A DNA stretch of 20,979 nucleotides. It comes from Tannerellaceae bacterium. Lineage in GTDB: Bacteria; Bacteroidota; Bacteroidia; Bacteroidales; Tannerellaceae. Shown in pieces: positions 1 to 6,913 of this stretch. The stretch lies in contig JAIRYL010000057.1 of assembly GCA_031267775.1 (NCBI GenBank), forward strand, positions 1 to 20,979, written 5' to 3'. Each line of letters opens with the position of its first letter. Position 1 is the stretch's first letter. A program made the translations under genes and the position numbers. The notes beneath the pieces are model-generated. The model was not told the origin of the DNA and made no database searches. It saw only the letters and a program-made list of their open reading frames with translations.

Positions 1-2
1 AA

Positions 3-70
3 GTCTATCAGCACTGTAATTATATGATGGAAAGTAAGCATCCCAAATCGGCCGTCTTGTATTGATAGAC
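3..70. repeat. 8-bp inverted repeat in the left flank
   Basis: GTCTATCA at 3-10 is matched by its exact reverse complement TGATAGAC at 63-70. The arms are far apart and short, so this could be chance. They lie just before the possible tnpB remnant at 102-233. A weak promoter-like pair (TTG at 57-59, a 20-base spacer, GATCTTTG at 80-87) is also here. I see no other feature in 1-101. Confidence 0.2.
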
Positions 71-101
71 AAAGCATCTGATCTTTGCGTTTAAAAAGAC
101 T

Positions 102-233
102 ATGTTCAGTTTAAGTGAAAGTAATCGTTATGTAGTATATGTAAGGGGGATTGAGGGGTTTTGCAAAGATGCTTATTCTTTTTTTATTGCACAAATCTAT
201 CCCGCGCGTAGTAGTATTCCAGAAGAAAAGTAG
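102..233 (+). pseudogene. possible remnant of an IS66-family tnpB (Orf2)
   Basis: A 43-codon open frame starts MFSLSESNRYVVYV and continues RGIEGFCKDAYSFF before stopping at a TAG. IS66 Orf2/TnpB proteins typically begin with MFSL, then a short polar stretch ending in a tyrosine-rich strand, then a DMRKG-hDGL motif. Here the start matches and RGIEGFC resembles the KGIDGLC part, but the DMR portion is missing and the frame ends after 43 residues, where an intact protein has about 115. The likely reading is an insertion-sequence fragment with an internal deletion. No transposase (Orf3) follows, and the next feature is a tRNA on the other strand. The call rests on a short stretch recalled by eye, so a small unrelated peptide or chance frame remains possible. 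From 234 to 325 I see no gene. Confidence 0.4.
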
Positions 234-325
234 AATATCCGGCAAACGTTCCGTAATCCGTTCCGCACTAAAAGAAAACCCCCTGCAAATCTACTGATTT
301 ACAAGGAATTGTTTTTCTGTTTTAG

Positions 326-409
326 TACCCAGAGCCGGAATCGAACCGGCATGGGGGTGAGCCCACTGGTGTTTGAGACCAGCGCGTCTACCAATTCCGC
401 CATCTGGGC
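326..409 (-). tRNA. tRNA-Leu (anticodon CAA)
   Basis: Read on the minus strand, the sequence folds as a class II tRNA of 84 nt. The acceptor arms are GCCCAGA and TCTGGGT with a terminal G-U pair, followed by discriminator A. The D arm carries GGTAGACGC. The anticodon stem CTGGT/ACCAG encloses the loop CTCAAAC, giving anticodon CAA for the UUG codon. A long variable arm (GTGGGCTCACCCCC region) and a T arm with GGTTCGATTCC follow. The long variable arm and an A discriminator fit leucine. CCA is not encoded at the 3' end. A promoter lies 20-50 bases upstream. Confidence 0.96.
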
Positions 410-428
410 ATTTTCCATTCATGCGTTG

Positions 429-458
429 CAAAGGTAGATGTTTTTTTTTATAGTACAA
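429..458 (-). promoter_or_regulatory. Bacteroidota-type promoter of tRNA-Leu
   Basis: On the minus strand TTG (458-456) is followed by a 19-base spacer and TACCTTTG (436-429), which matches the TTG / TAnnTTTG consensus used by the primary sigma factor of Bacteroidota. The expected start of transcription is about 422, roughly 13 bases before the mature tRNA. Confidence 0.8.
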
Positions 459-527
459 GTTTTCATCTGTTTTTTGTGATGAAAATTCTGCAAGCAGGCG
501 CATAATAATGTATTTCATTTTTACAAG

Positions 528-557
528 AGTGGCCGGAAGAAAAATTTTCCGGCCACT
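528..557 (-). terminator. strong hairpin after cydB
   Basis: AGTGGCCGGAA at 528-538 pairs perfectly with TTCCGGCCACT at 547-557 around an 8-base A/T loop. It lies 53 bases past the cydB stop and before the tRNA promoter. On the minus strand the stem is not followed by a clean T run (CTTGTAAAAATG), while on the plus strand a T run appears only 15 bases later. It is probably the end of the cyd transcript, but an atypical terminator. Confidence 0.55.
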
Positions 558-609
558 TGTGGATAATCAATCCTTTTTTTGTAATAATATAATAATATGA
601 AAGAGACAA

Positions 610-1761
610 TCAGTAAGTATGGTTGTTTTCCTGCATTTCTTTACTGTTTATTTTACGTAAGTCCAGCGCTCTCCACGTATAGAAAATATACGCTAAAACA
701 AACGGGATTAGTAGTGAAACATAGCTCATTACTTTTAATGTAAAGAAACTGGAGCAACTGTTTTCAATCGTTAGCGAACTTTGCAAATCAGCCAAGGAAG
801 GATAATAAGCGGTGTTATTCCATCCTGCACAAAGTAATAATGCTAACACCGTCAATACGGTTCCTGTACCTGTAAACCAGATTCCTTTATTCCAATTAGC
901 TGAAAATATAGTTTTAATAACGCCGAAAAGTACGCCAACTACTCCAATTAATAGAACAACAAGTACGACGGGCATTTCTATTAGGTTGAAGAAATATTTG
1001 TACTGTTGCATAAATACTTCTTTTGTTTCCGGATTAACGGCAAATCCATTCTGCAATAATAAGCGTACAAGGAAAGTAAGGAAAAATACCAGAAATAATC
1101 CGGTTTCTATAATCAGTTGCTTACGCGATCTTTTTTGTATTTCACTGTCGTCAATATTGTTGATGAAATATAATAGAGCTAATACGCGTGACAAAAAGAA
1201 TACAGCTAAGCCCAGGCATAAATTCCAGATAACAAACGCTGCTTCGAGTCCATGCCATGGGGTAGCCCATCTTGAAATAACCGGCATAGTAACTTCTGTC
1301 AATTGTTCTTTATTTACCAAAAACTCAGCGCCATTGAAAAAAGTGCCGACTGCCGTACCCAAAAGAACCGGGGCAAGAACGCCATTTATAATAAGGAAGA
1401 TCTGATAGGTTTTTTTTCCCAATAAATTCCCTTTCTTTGCCTGGTATTCATAAGATACGGCCTGTAATACGAAACAGAGCAGGATGAATGTCCATACCCA
1501 GTAAGCGCCGCCAAAACTGGTAGAGTAAAATAATGGGAAAGATGCGAAGAATGCGCCGCCAAAAGTAACTAACGTGGTAAAGGTAAATTCCCATTTACGG
1601 CCGGTTGAATTTAATAACATCTTTTGTTGTATTTCTGTTTTTCCGATGGAAAAAAGCAAGGACTGCCCACCTTGCACAAAAAGAAGGAATACCAATAATG
1701 CTCCCAATAGTGATACAAGTAACCACCAATAATGCTGTAATAATATATATGTACTATCCAT
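610..1761 (-). CDS. cydB: cytochrome bd ubiquinol oxidase subunit II (CydB)
   Basis: CydB is the second large subunit of cytochrome bd, a membrane terminal oxidase that takes electrons from quinol and reduces oxygen to water with high affinity. The 383-residue protein is almost wholly hydrophobic, with about eight or nine membrane segments, the first at residues 12-30. It carries the family stretch GRKWEFTFTTLVTFGG (about 54-69), continuing through an ASFP and YWVW region typical of CydB. The length matches the family (about 340-385). The gene starts 19 bases after the cydA stop and is the last of the operon. The function is secure from both the sequence and the cydA neighbour. The antisense reading frame inside it has no recognisable content. 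Confidence 0.95.
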   Translation of the reverse strand: MDSTYILLQHYWWLLVSLLGALLVFLLFVQGGQSLLFSIGKTEIQQKMLLNSTGRKWEFTFTTLVTFGGAFFASFPLFYSTSFGGAYWVWTFILLCFVLQAVSYEYQAKKGNLLGKKTYQIFLIINGVLAPVLLGTAVGTFFNGAEFLVNKEQLTEVTMPVISRWATPWHGLEAAFVIWNLCLGLAVFFLSRVLALLYFINNIDDSEIQKRSRKQLIIETGLFLVFFLTFLVRLLLQNGFAVNPETKEVFMQQYKYFFNLIEMPVVLVVLLIGVVGVLFGVIKTIFSANWNKGIWFTGTGTVLTVLALLLCAGWNNTAYYPSLADLQSSLTIENSCSSFFTLKVMSYVSLLIPFVLAYIFYTWRALDLRKINSKEMQENNHTY

Positions 1762-1780
1762 GATGTTTATTGTTTAAAAG

Positions 1781-3337
1781 TTATTTTCCGGATATTTGCG
1801 GACCTTTCTTGATAGCCTTAACCATAATGCCTATTTCTGCAATCAGAAGGACCGTAAATAATGCTAAGAATATAAAGAAAGTTAATTGAACGGAAGAAGT
1901 ATTTAATTTTGAGATAGCTGCCGATACGGGAAGAATATCCTGAATAGCCCATGGCTGACGCCCCACCTCAGCTACAATCCAACCGGCTTGTCCTGCAATA
2001 TAAGCGAAAGGAATCGACCATAAACAAACCCATTGCAACCAACGTTTATCTTCAAATTTCTTTTTATAAGAAAGCCAGGCGGCAATTAGGAATAACAGGA
2101 TAAAGAAACCTCCTAAAATTACCATTATACGAAATGAATAGAAGGTGAGTCCTATCGGCGGGATTAAATCTTCCGGATTTTTAATATATCCGTAACCGAA
2201 GTAGGCAAAATTCTCGTTTAATGTAGTACGATGAACTTTAGCTGCAGCCTCGTCTTTGCTTTTTTTCGCTTGACGATAATCCGCCAGCGCTTTTATAGCT
2301 AATTGTCCTTTTGCTATTTTTTCTTTGGCAGATAGAGTTGTTGCGCCTTGATTTGTTTGGTAGCCTCCTTCAATGAGATTGGTAATACCGGGTATATAAG
2401 CGTTAAGATCTCGTTCTCCAAGGAAAGAAAGCATTTTGGGAAATTCTAATTTAAAAAGAAATGGAGCAACTCCGTCATTATAACTTTTTTTACTTGGGTT
2501 TAAAACGCCAATACCTACTAAACCAATGCCATTTCCACCTTCATATAAACCTTCCATAGCGGCTAATTTCATAGGTTGTTTTTGTGCAACATGGTAAGCG
2601 GAGCCGTCGCCTGTCCAAAGTAACAATAGAGAAGCTAGTAATCCAAGCGTCGCGCCAATTTTGATACTTGCCAATGCAAATGTAGTTTCTCTTTTCTTCA
2701 ATAAATACCAGCAGGCTACGCCAACGGCAAACATGGCGCCAACTACCCAGCCGGAAAGTACAGTGTGGAAAAACTTATTGATAGCGACAGGAGAAAGTGC
2801 AACAGCCCAAAAGTCGAACATTTCGTTACGAACAATATCAGGATTAAATTGCATACCCGTTGGATATTGCATCCAGGCATTGGCTACCAATATCCATAAG
2901 GCGGAAAGGGTTGCTCCAACAATTGTTAGCCATGTAGAAGCAAGATGGAAGCCTTTACTTACTTTATTCCATCCAAAAAACATAACAGCGATAAATGTAG
3001 CTTCCATAAAGAATGCAAGAATACCTTCGATTGCCAGAGGAGCGCCAAAAATATCTCCTACGAACCAACTGTAATTAGACCAGTTTGTTCCAAACTCAAA
3101 TTCGAGAATTAGTCCTGTTGCAACTCCAATTGCAAAGTTAATGCCAAAGATTTTCATCCAAAACTGAGCGATCTTTTTCCATAATTCATTACCTGTTTTG
3201 TAATAAATAGTCTCCATAACCGCTTGGATAATACCCAGCCCTAATGTTAACGGAACAAAGAGCCAGTGGTAAATGGCCGTAAGAGCAAATTGCGCTCTCG
3301 ACCAATCAATCAGAGAAGTGTCAATGCTTTCAATCAT
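1781..3337 (-). CDS. cydA: cytochrome bd ubiquinol oxidase subunit I (CydA)
   Basis: This is the haem-bearing, quinol-oxidising subunit of cytochrome bd. Visible landmarks are: the N-terminal helix with YHWLFVPLTLGLG, whose His24 corresponds to the haem b595 ligand (E. coli His19); FFHTVLSGW, with the His equivalent to E. coli His186, a haem b558 ligand; the periplasmic Q-loop motif MKLAAMEG, carrying the Lys/Glu pair linked to quinol binding; FRIMVILGG with the second b558 ligand Met; and GWIVAEVGRQPW, the conserved signature. The 518 residues match the long Q-loop type (E. coli 522). The ATG at 3337 places the first helix correctly. It lies 13 bases after the DUF4492 gene and 19 bases before cydB, so the three are surely one operon. 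Confidence 0.97.
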   Translation of the reverse strand: MIESIDTSLIDWSRAQFALTAIYHWLFVPLTLGLGIIQAVMETIYYKTGNELWKKIAQFWMKIFGINFAIGVATGLILEFEFGTNWSNYSWFVGDIFGAPLAIEGILAFFMEATFIAVMFFGWNKVSKGFHLASTWLTIVGATLSALWILVANAWMQYPTGMQFNPDIVRNEMFDFWAVALSPVAINKFFHTVLSGWVVGAMFAVGVACWYLLKKRETTFALASIKIGATLGLLASLLLLWTGDGSAYHVAQKQPMKLAAMEGLYEGGNGIGLVGIGVLNPSKKSYNDGVAPFLFKLEFPKMLSFLGERDLNAYIPGITNLIEGGYQTNQGATTLSAKEKIAKGQLAIKALADYRQAKKSKDEAAAKVHRTTLNENFAYFGYGYIKNPEDLIPPIGLTFYSFRIMVILGGFFILLFLIAAWLSYKKKFEDKRWLQWVCLWSIPFAYIAGQAGWIVAEVGRQPWAIQDILPVSAAISKLNTSSVQLTFFIFLALFTVLLIAEIGIMVKAIKKGPQISGK

Positions 3338-3350
3338 AATTATTATTATT

Positions 3351-3578
3351 TTAAGGAGTAATGGCGCGATGAATTAACTCGTTGGAAACATAATCCTGTT
3401 TTTCAGATTTGGAATCGAACTTTCCTAAAAAATGGGGGAAGAAGAATAACTTTAACACAAAGAACATAATAAACAGCTTAATTAAAATTATGGTCCAAAG
3501 CGTTTTTCCTAATGTCATTTCTTTAAAACCTTCCAGATAAAACCGATATATCTGTAAAGGCATGGATTTTCTTTTCAT
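3351..3578 (-). CDS. DUF4492 small membrane protein, possible cytochrome bd accessory subunit
   Basis: A 75-residue protein with one membrane segment at about residues 27-48, rich in Phe, Leu and Ile, flanked by Lys-rich ends. I recognise it as the DUF4492 family, which in Bacteroidota and some Campylobacterota is encoded directly before cydA. Single-helix peptides such as CydX/CydH stabilise cytochrome bd in other bacteria, so a similar role is a fair inference, although the sequence does not resemble CydX. It is the first gene of the cyd operon, 13 bases before cydA. The start at 3578 follows a promoter -7 box by about 35 bases; Met6 is an alternative start. Confidence 0.8.
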   Translation of the reverse strand: MKRKSMPLQIYRFYLEGFKEMTLGKTLWTIILIKLFIMFFVLKLFFFPHFLGKFDSKSEKQDYVSNELIHRAITP

Positions 3579-3613
3579 ATTATAATCTGTAAAATGTTTC
3601 TTATTCTACGTAA

Positions 3614-3621
3614 CAAATATA
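3614..3621 (-). promoter_or_regulatory. likely promoter (-7 box) of the cyd operon
   Basis: TATATTTG read on the minus strand (3621-3614) is an exact TAnnTTTG box, 36 bases before the DUF4492 start. No TTG is found at the usual 19-base spacing, so the -33 element is weak and the promoter may need an activator. Confidence 0.55.
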
Positions 3622-3727
3622 AAGGTTTTTTTGTTTCTTTTGCTATTTTCCGACATATATAATTTATAAAAAATGTGAACGCGCAAACATTTGATATAAA
3701 TTGGCACGGATAGAATACCGTACTCTC

Positions 3728-3753
3728 TTTTTAACAGATGGCATTGTTAAAAA
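3728..3753. promoter_or_regulatory. 9-bp perfect inverted repeat between divergent promoters
   Basis: TTTTTAACA (3728-3736) and TGTTAAAAA (3745-3753) are exact reverse complements around GATGGCAT. The site lies in the 320-bp space between the cyd operon and the oxidoreductase cluster, 34 bases before the -33 element of the plus promoter and about 107 bases from the cyd -7 box. Position and symmetry suit an operator or activator site. A leftover terminator hairpin is the other reading, since A and T runs flank it on both strands. The rest of this intergenic space is A/T-rich and holds only the two promoters. Confidence 0.35.
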
Positions 3754-3787
3754 AAATTATTTTAGGGAAGAAAGAATCTTTTTATAG

Positions 3788-3817
3788 TTGCCTATACTTG
3801 TGCATTGGTTATATTTG
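3788..3817 (+). promoter_or_regulatory. Bacteroidota-type promoter of the oxidoreductase/DUF1080 cluster
   Basis: TTG at 3788-3790, a 19-base spacer, and TATATTTG at 3810-3817 match the consensus exactly. Transcription should begin near 3824, leaving a leader of about 75 bases before the first start codon. That is longer than the roughly 20-base leaders of purL and fabI and could carry control. Confidence 0.8.
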
Positions 3818-3898
3818 CGTCGATTTGTGTGTTATTAGATGAATGTAAAAAAAAGAATCTATATTAATTATAAGTGCTAATCTATAAAGAAAATTATT

Positions 3899-5380
3899 AT
3901 GTCAAAAATTTCAAGAAGATTATTTCTTCAAAGAGGTACAGTTGCAGCTGCAGCTCTGACGATCGTTCCCAACTCTATTTTAGGTAAAAGCCATGGCTAT
4001 ACAGCTCCCACTGATAAGCTGAACATAGCCGGTATTGGCATTGGAGGCATGGGTAATGCCAACCTTACTAATATGTCTGCCACAGAGAACATTGTAGCTC
4101 TTTGTGATATTGACTGGAAGTATTCAAAACCTGTATTTGACAAATACAGCCAGGCAAAGAAATATTGGGATTATCGTAAATTGTATGACGAAATGGGCAA
4201 AGATATTGACGCCGTACTGGTAGCTACTGCCGACCATACGCATGCTATTATTGCCGCCGACGCCATAACAATGGGAAAACACGCTTATGTGCAAAAACCT
4301 TTGACTCACTCGGTTTATGAATCTCGTTTGCTCACCAAACTGGCAAGCAAGCATAAAGTAGCTACCCAAATGGGTAATCAGGGTTCTTCGGCAGAAGGCG
4401 TCGACTTGGTTTGCGAATGGATTTGGAATGGCGAAATCGGCGAAGTAACAAAGGTTGAAGCTTTCACAGACCGTCCTATTTGGCCGCAAGGCTTGATGAC
4501 TCCTGAAAAAGCCGATAAAGTTCCTTCTACATTAAACTGGGATTTATTTACCGGTCCGGCAGAATTAGTTTCTTATAACAGTCTTTATCATCCTTGGAAC
4601 TGGCGTGGCTGGTGGAATTATGGCACTGGGGCGCTGGGCGATATGGCTTGTCATATCCTTCATCCTGTATTTAAAGGCTTGAAATTAGGATATCCTACAA
4701 AAGTTCAAGGTTCTTCTACCTTATTATTAAAAGATTGCGCTCCTCAGGCACAACACGTGAAACTTATCTTCCCGGCTCGCGACAATATGCCGAAAGTGGC
4801 TTTGCCGGAAGTTGAAATACATTGGTATGACGGTGGTTTGAAACCTGATCTTCCATGCGGATGGCCTGCTGGTAAAAACATGAACGACGAAGGCGGCGCC
4901 GTTATTTTCCATGGAACAAAAGATACATTGATTTGCGGTTGTTATGGCGTGAGACCATGGTTGCTTTCCGGCCGTACTCCTAACGTTCCTCAAGTTTGCC
5001 GTCGCGTGAAAGACGCTATGCGCGGTGGTCACGAACAGGATTGGATCCGTGCTTGTAAAGAAAGTCCGGCTAACCGTGTACTGACTAAATCAGACTTCTC
5101 AGAAGCAGGTCCATTCAACGAAATGGTCGTAATGGGAGTATTAGCCGTTCGTTTGCAATCGCTGAACAAAGAATTACATTGGGATGGTCCTAATATGAAG
5201 TTTACTAATATTAGCGATAACGAAGAAATCAAGATTGTTATTAAAGACGGTTTCACAATTAAAGACGGTCACCCATCATTTAACAAAACTTGGACAGATC
5301 CAATTAATGCTAAGAAGTTTGCTGAAGAATTAATTAAGCATAACTATCGCGCCGGTTGGAAACTGGTTGATATGCCTTGA
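3899..5380 (+). CDS. Tat-exported Gfo/Idh/MocA-family oxidoreductase
   Basis: A 493-residue NAD(P)-dependent sugar dehydrogenase of the Gfo/Idh/MocA superfamily. The N-terminus has a twin-arginine signal (SRRLFLQ at residues 5-11, then an Ala-rich stretch to about 29), so the enzyme is folded with its cofactor in the cytoplasm and then exported. The Rossmann motif GIGIGGMG is at 45-52. The catalytic-lysine motif reads YVQKP with Lys133, Gln replacing the usual Glu of EKP. A GDMACHILHP segment gives Asp248 and His252, matching the Asp/His pair used in catalysis. It is the first gene of the cluster, 43 bases before a DUF1080 lipoprotein gene. In Bacteroides thetaiotaomicron such pairs act in 3-keto glycoside chemistry (the BT2156-BT2160 locus, recalled from the literature). 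Substrate unknown; family call secure. Confidence 0.88.
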   Translation: MSKISRRLFLQRGTVAAAALTIVPNSILGKSHGYTAPTDKLNIAGIGIGGMGNANLTNMSATENIVALCDIDWKYSKPVFDKYSQAKKYWDYRKLYDEMGKDIDAVLVATADHTHAIIAADAITMGKHAYVQKPLTHSVYESRLLTKLASKHKVATQMGNQGSSAEGVDLVCEWIWNGEIGEVTKVEAFTDRPIWPQGLMTPEKADKVPSTLNWDLFTGPAELVSYNSLYHPWNWRGWWNYGTGALGDMACHILHPVFKGLKLGYPTKVQGSSTLLLKDCAPQAQHVKLIFPARDNMPKVALPEVEIHWYDGGLKPDLPCGWPAGKNMNDEGGAVIFHGTKDTLICGCYGVRPWLLSGRTPNVPQVCRRVKDAMRGGHEQDWIRACKESPANRVLTKSDFSEAGPFNEMVVMGVLAVRLQSLNKELHWDGPNMKFTNISDNEEIKIVIKDGFTIKDGHPSFNKTWTDPINAKKFAEELIKHNYRAGWKLVDMP

Positions 5381-5423
5381 TGATTCATCAGGTTAAAACG
5401 ACATGATTTAAAAATAGTATAAG

Positions 5424-6281
5424 ATGAAAAAATTAGTAGTATTAACGGGCGCTGTTGCCATGATGCTTTATTTTTCGGCTTGTGGCGGTGGAAAGAAAAA
5501 TAATGAAACTCCGGCGGTGGAAGAAGCGGAAGAAGCTAAGACGGAGGCTGCTGTTCCTGAGTATAAATTATTAGATCTTCCTACCATAGACTTGGCTTCT
5601 TTTCCGAAAGACGCCGATGGCTGGATCACTGTTTTTGACGGCGAGTCGTTCAAGGGCTGGAGAGGCTATAATAAAACAGATGTTCCCAGCTTGTGGACAA
5701 TTGAGGATAAAGCCATTAAGCTCAATGGAACAGGCGGCGGCGAAGCGCAGGAAGGCGATGGCGGCGATCTTATTTTTGCTCATAAACTTAAAAACTTTGA
5801 GTTTGAGTTTGAATGGAAGGTGGCTAAAGGTTCTAATTCCGGCGTATTTATTCTTATTCAGGAAGTAGAAGATCAGCAGTCTTATATTTCTGCTCCTGAA
5901 TATCAGGTGTTGGATAACGAAAACCATCCGGACGCCAAATTAGGTAAAGATGGTAATCGTATGTCGGCTTCTTTATATGATATGATTCCTGCCAAGCCTC
6001 AAAATGCCAAGCCTTTCGGCGAGTGGAACAAAGGTAAAATTATGTGTTATAAAGGTACTGTGGTGCATTACCTGAATGACGAGGCGGTTGTTGAATACCA
6101 CTTGTGGACGCAACAATGGAAAGAAATGTTAGACAACAGTAAGTTCAGTAAAAAAGAATGGCCATTGGCTTATGAATTACTGTTGAATTGCGGCGGACCT
6201 GACAGAGAAGGTTTTGTCGGTTTCCAAGACCACGGGGATGATGTATGGTTCCGTAACATCAAAGTTAAGCTATTGGATTAA
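5424..6281 (+). CDS. DUF1080 lipoprotein, 3-keto-disaccharide hydrolase family
   Basis: A 285-residue lipoprotein: hydrophobic leader, lipobox FSAC with Cys20, then a Gly/Lys and Glu/Ala-rich linker to about residue 45. The remainder is one DUF1080 domain of the concanavalin-like jelly-roll type. Landmarks are VFDGESFKGWRGY (about 70-82), FEFEWKVAKGSNSGVFI, EYQVLDNENHPDAK, a WNKGKIMCYKG strand, and the C-terminal FQDHGDDVWFRNIKVK. Characterised relatives cleave glycosidic bonds after an oxidoreductase has made a 3-keto sugar, by an elimination-type route. With an exported Gfo/Idh/MocA enzyme directly upstream, that role is likely here. The residues after Cys20 (GGGKKNNE) do not form an obvious surface-export signal, so it may face the periplasm. 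An intrinsic terminator begins 37 bases after the stop. Confidence 0.88.
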   Translation: MKKLVVLTGAVAMMLYFSACGGGKKNNETPAVEEAEEAKTEAAVPEYKLLDLPTIDLASFPKDADGWITVFDGESFKGWRGYNKTDVPSLWTIEDKAIKLNGTGGGEAQEGDGGDLIFAHKLKNFEFEFEWKVAKGSNSGVFILIQEVEDQQSYISAPEYQVLDNENHPDAKLGKDGNRMSASLYDMIPAKPQNAKPFGEWNKGKIMCYKGTVVHYLNDEAVVEYHLWTQQWKEMLDNSKFSKKEWPLAYELLLNCGGPDREGFVGFQDHGDDVWFRNIKVKLLD

Positions 6282-6317
6282 TATACGTTTTTATAAACGA
6301 ATAACCAATTTATAGTG

Positions 6318-6370
6318 GAATACCCGGAGGTGAACGGTAACTGTTCATTCTTTGGGTATTCTTTTTTTTT
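6318..6370 (+). terminator. intrinsic terminator inside the cluster
   Basis: GAATACCC (6318-6325) pairs with GGGTATTC (6354-6361), with an inner GAAC/GTTC pairing, and is followed at once by nine T residues (6362-6370). It lies between the DUF1080 gene and doxX, so it would end or reduce transcription after the first two genes. No clear promoter is seen between it and doxX, which suggests partial read-through. It also shows that the in-frame GTG at 6315 is not the doxX start. Confidence 0.8.
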
Positions 6371-6398
6371 ATTCTCGGATCATTTTTTAGACTTTATA

Positions 6399-6905
6399 AT
6401 GAAAAATCAGTTGTATACAAAAGCCCAATTGACGTGGCTTATCGTTTTACGTGTTTTTATCGGATGGCATTTTGCTTATGAGGGTTTAGTGAAGATCCTC
6501 AATCCTAAATGGACGTCTCTCCCATATTTACTTGATTCGCAAGGGCCTGTTGCTTCTTTTTTTATAAAACTAACTCAAGATGCAGCCATGGTGGATATGG
6601 TAAATATGATGAATAAATGGTGTCTTCTTTTAATCGGACTTGCCTTGATAATCGGATGTTTATCGCGGATTGCTTCTGTTGGGGGTATATTGCTCCTTAT
6701 CATGTACACATTTTCGCATCCTTCTTTTGTAGGAACTTCTTATTTAATGCCTTTTGAAGGTTCTTATTTATGGATTGATAAGAATTTGGTGGAATGTGCG
6801 GCATTGGCTGTTTTATGTACATTTCCAACTTCTCATGTGATAGGAATAGACAGGTATTTGAAGCATGTATTACCGGAAAGTTTTTGTAAATATAAATTAA
6901 TATAG
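6399..6905 (+). CDS. DoxX-family membrane protein
   Basis: A 168-residue integral membrane protein with about four hydrophobic segments and the DoxX/DoxD-like opening RVFIGWHFAYEGLVKI (family pattern: helix, Gly-hp-hp-aromatic, then a G-hxKhh segment). Other landmarks are the LIIGCLSRIASVGG region and the C-terminal helix VECAALAVLCTF. DoxX-type proteins include the quinone-linked subunit of archaeal thiosulfate:quinone oxidoreductase, but most bacterial members have no assigned reaction. The start at the ATG at 6399 is chosen because the in-frame extension to a GTG at 6315 runs through a terminator hairpin. It ends 8 bases before the second oxidoreductase gene, so the two are co-transcribed. 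A role as redox partner of the neighbouring exported oxidoreductases is inference. Confidence 0.8.
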   Translation: MKNQLYTKAQLTWLIVLRVFIGWHFAYEGLVKILNPKWTSLPYLLDSQGPVASFFIKLTQDAAMVDMVNMMNKWCLLLIGLALIIGCLSRIASVGGILLLIMYTFSHPSFVGTSYLMPFEGSYLWIDKNLVECAALAVLCTFPTSHVIGIDRYLKHVLPESFCKYKLI

Positions 6906-6913
6906 TCATAATC

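Noticed and set aside
234..325. Two TAGATTTG boxes on the minus strand (293-286 and 199-192) as promoters
   Set aside because: Neither has a TTG at the right spacing, and no minus-strand gene follows before the window edge.
291..518. Minus-strand open frame of 75 codons over the tRNA
   Set aside because: It runs straight through the tRNA-Leu gene and its promoter; translated tRNA sequence is not a protein gene.
812..1405. Plus-strand open frame of 197 codons inside cydB
   Set aside because: It is antisense to a secure CydB and shows no family features; an A/T-rich membrane-protein gene often leaves such shadows.
6315..6398. GTG-started N-terminal extension of the DoxX protein
   Set aside because: The extension crosses an intrinsic terminator hairpin and its T run, and DoxX proteins normally begin just before the first helix, as with the ATG at 6399.
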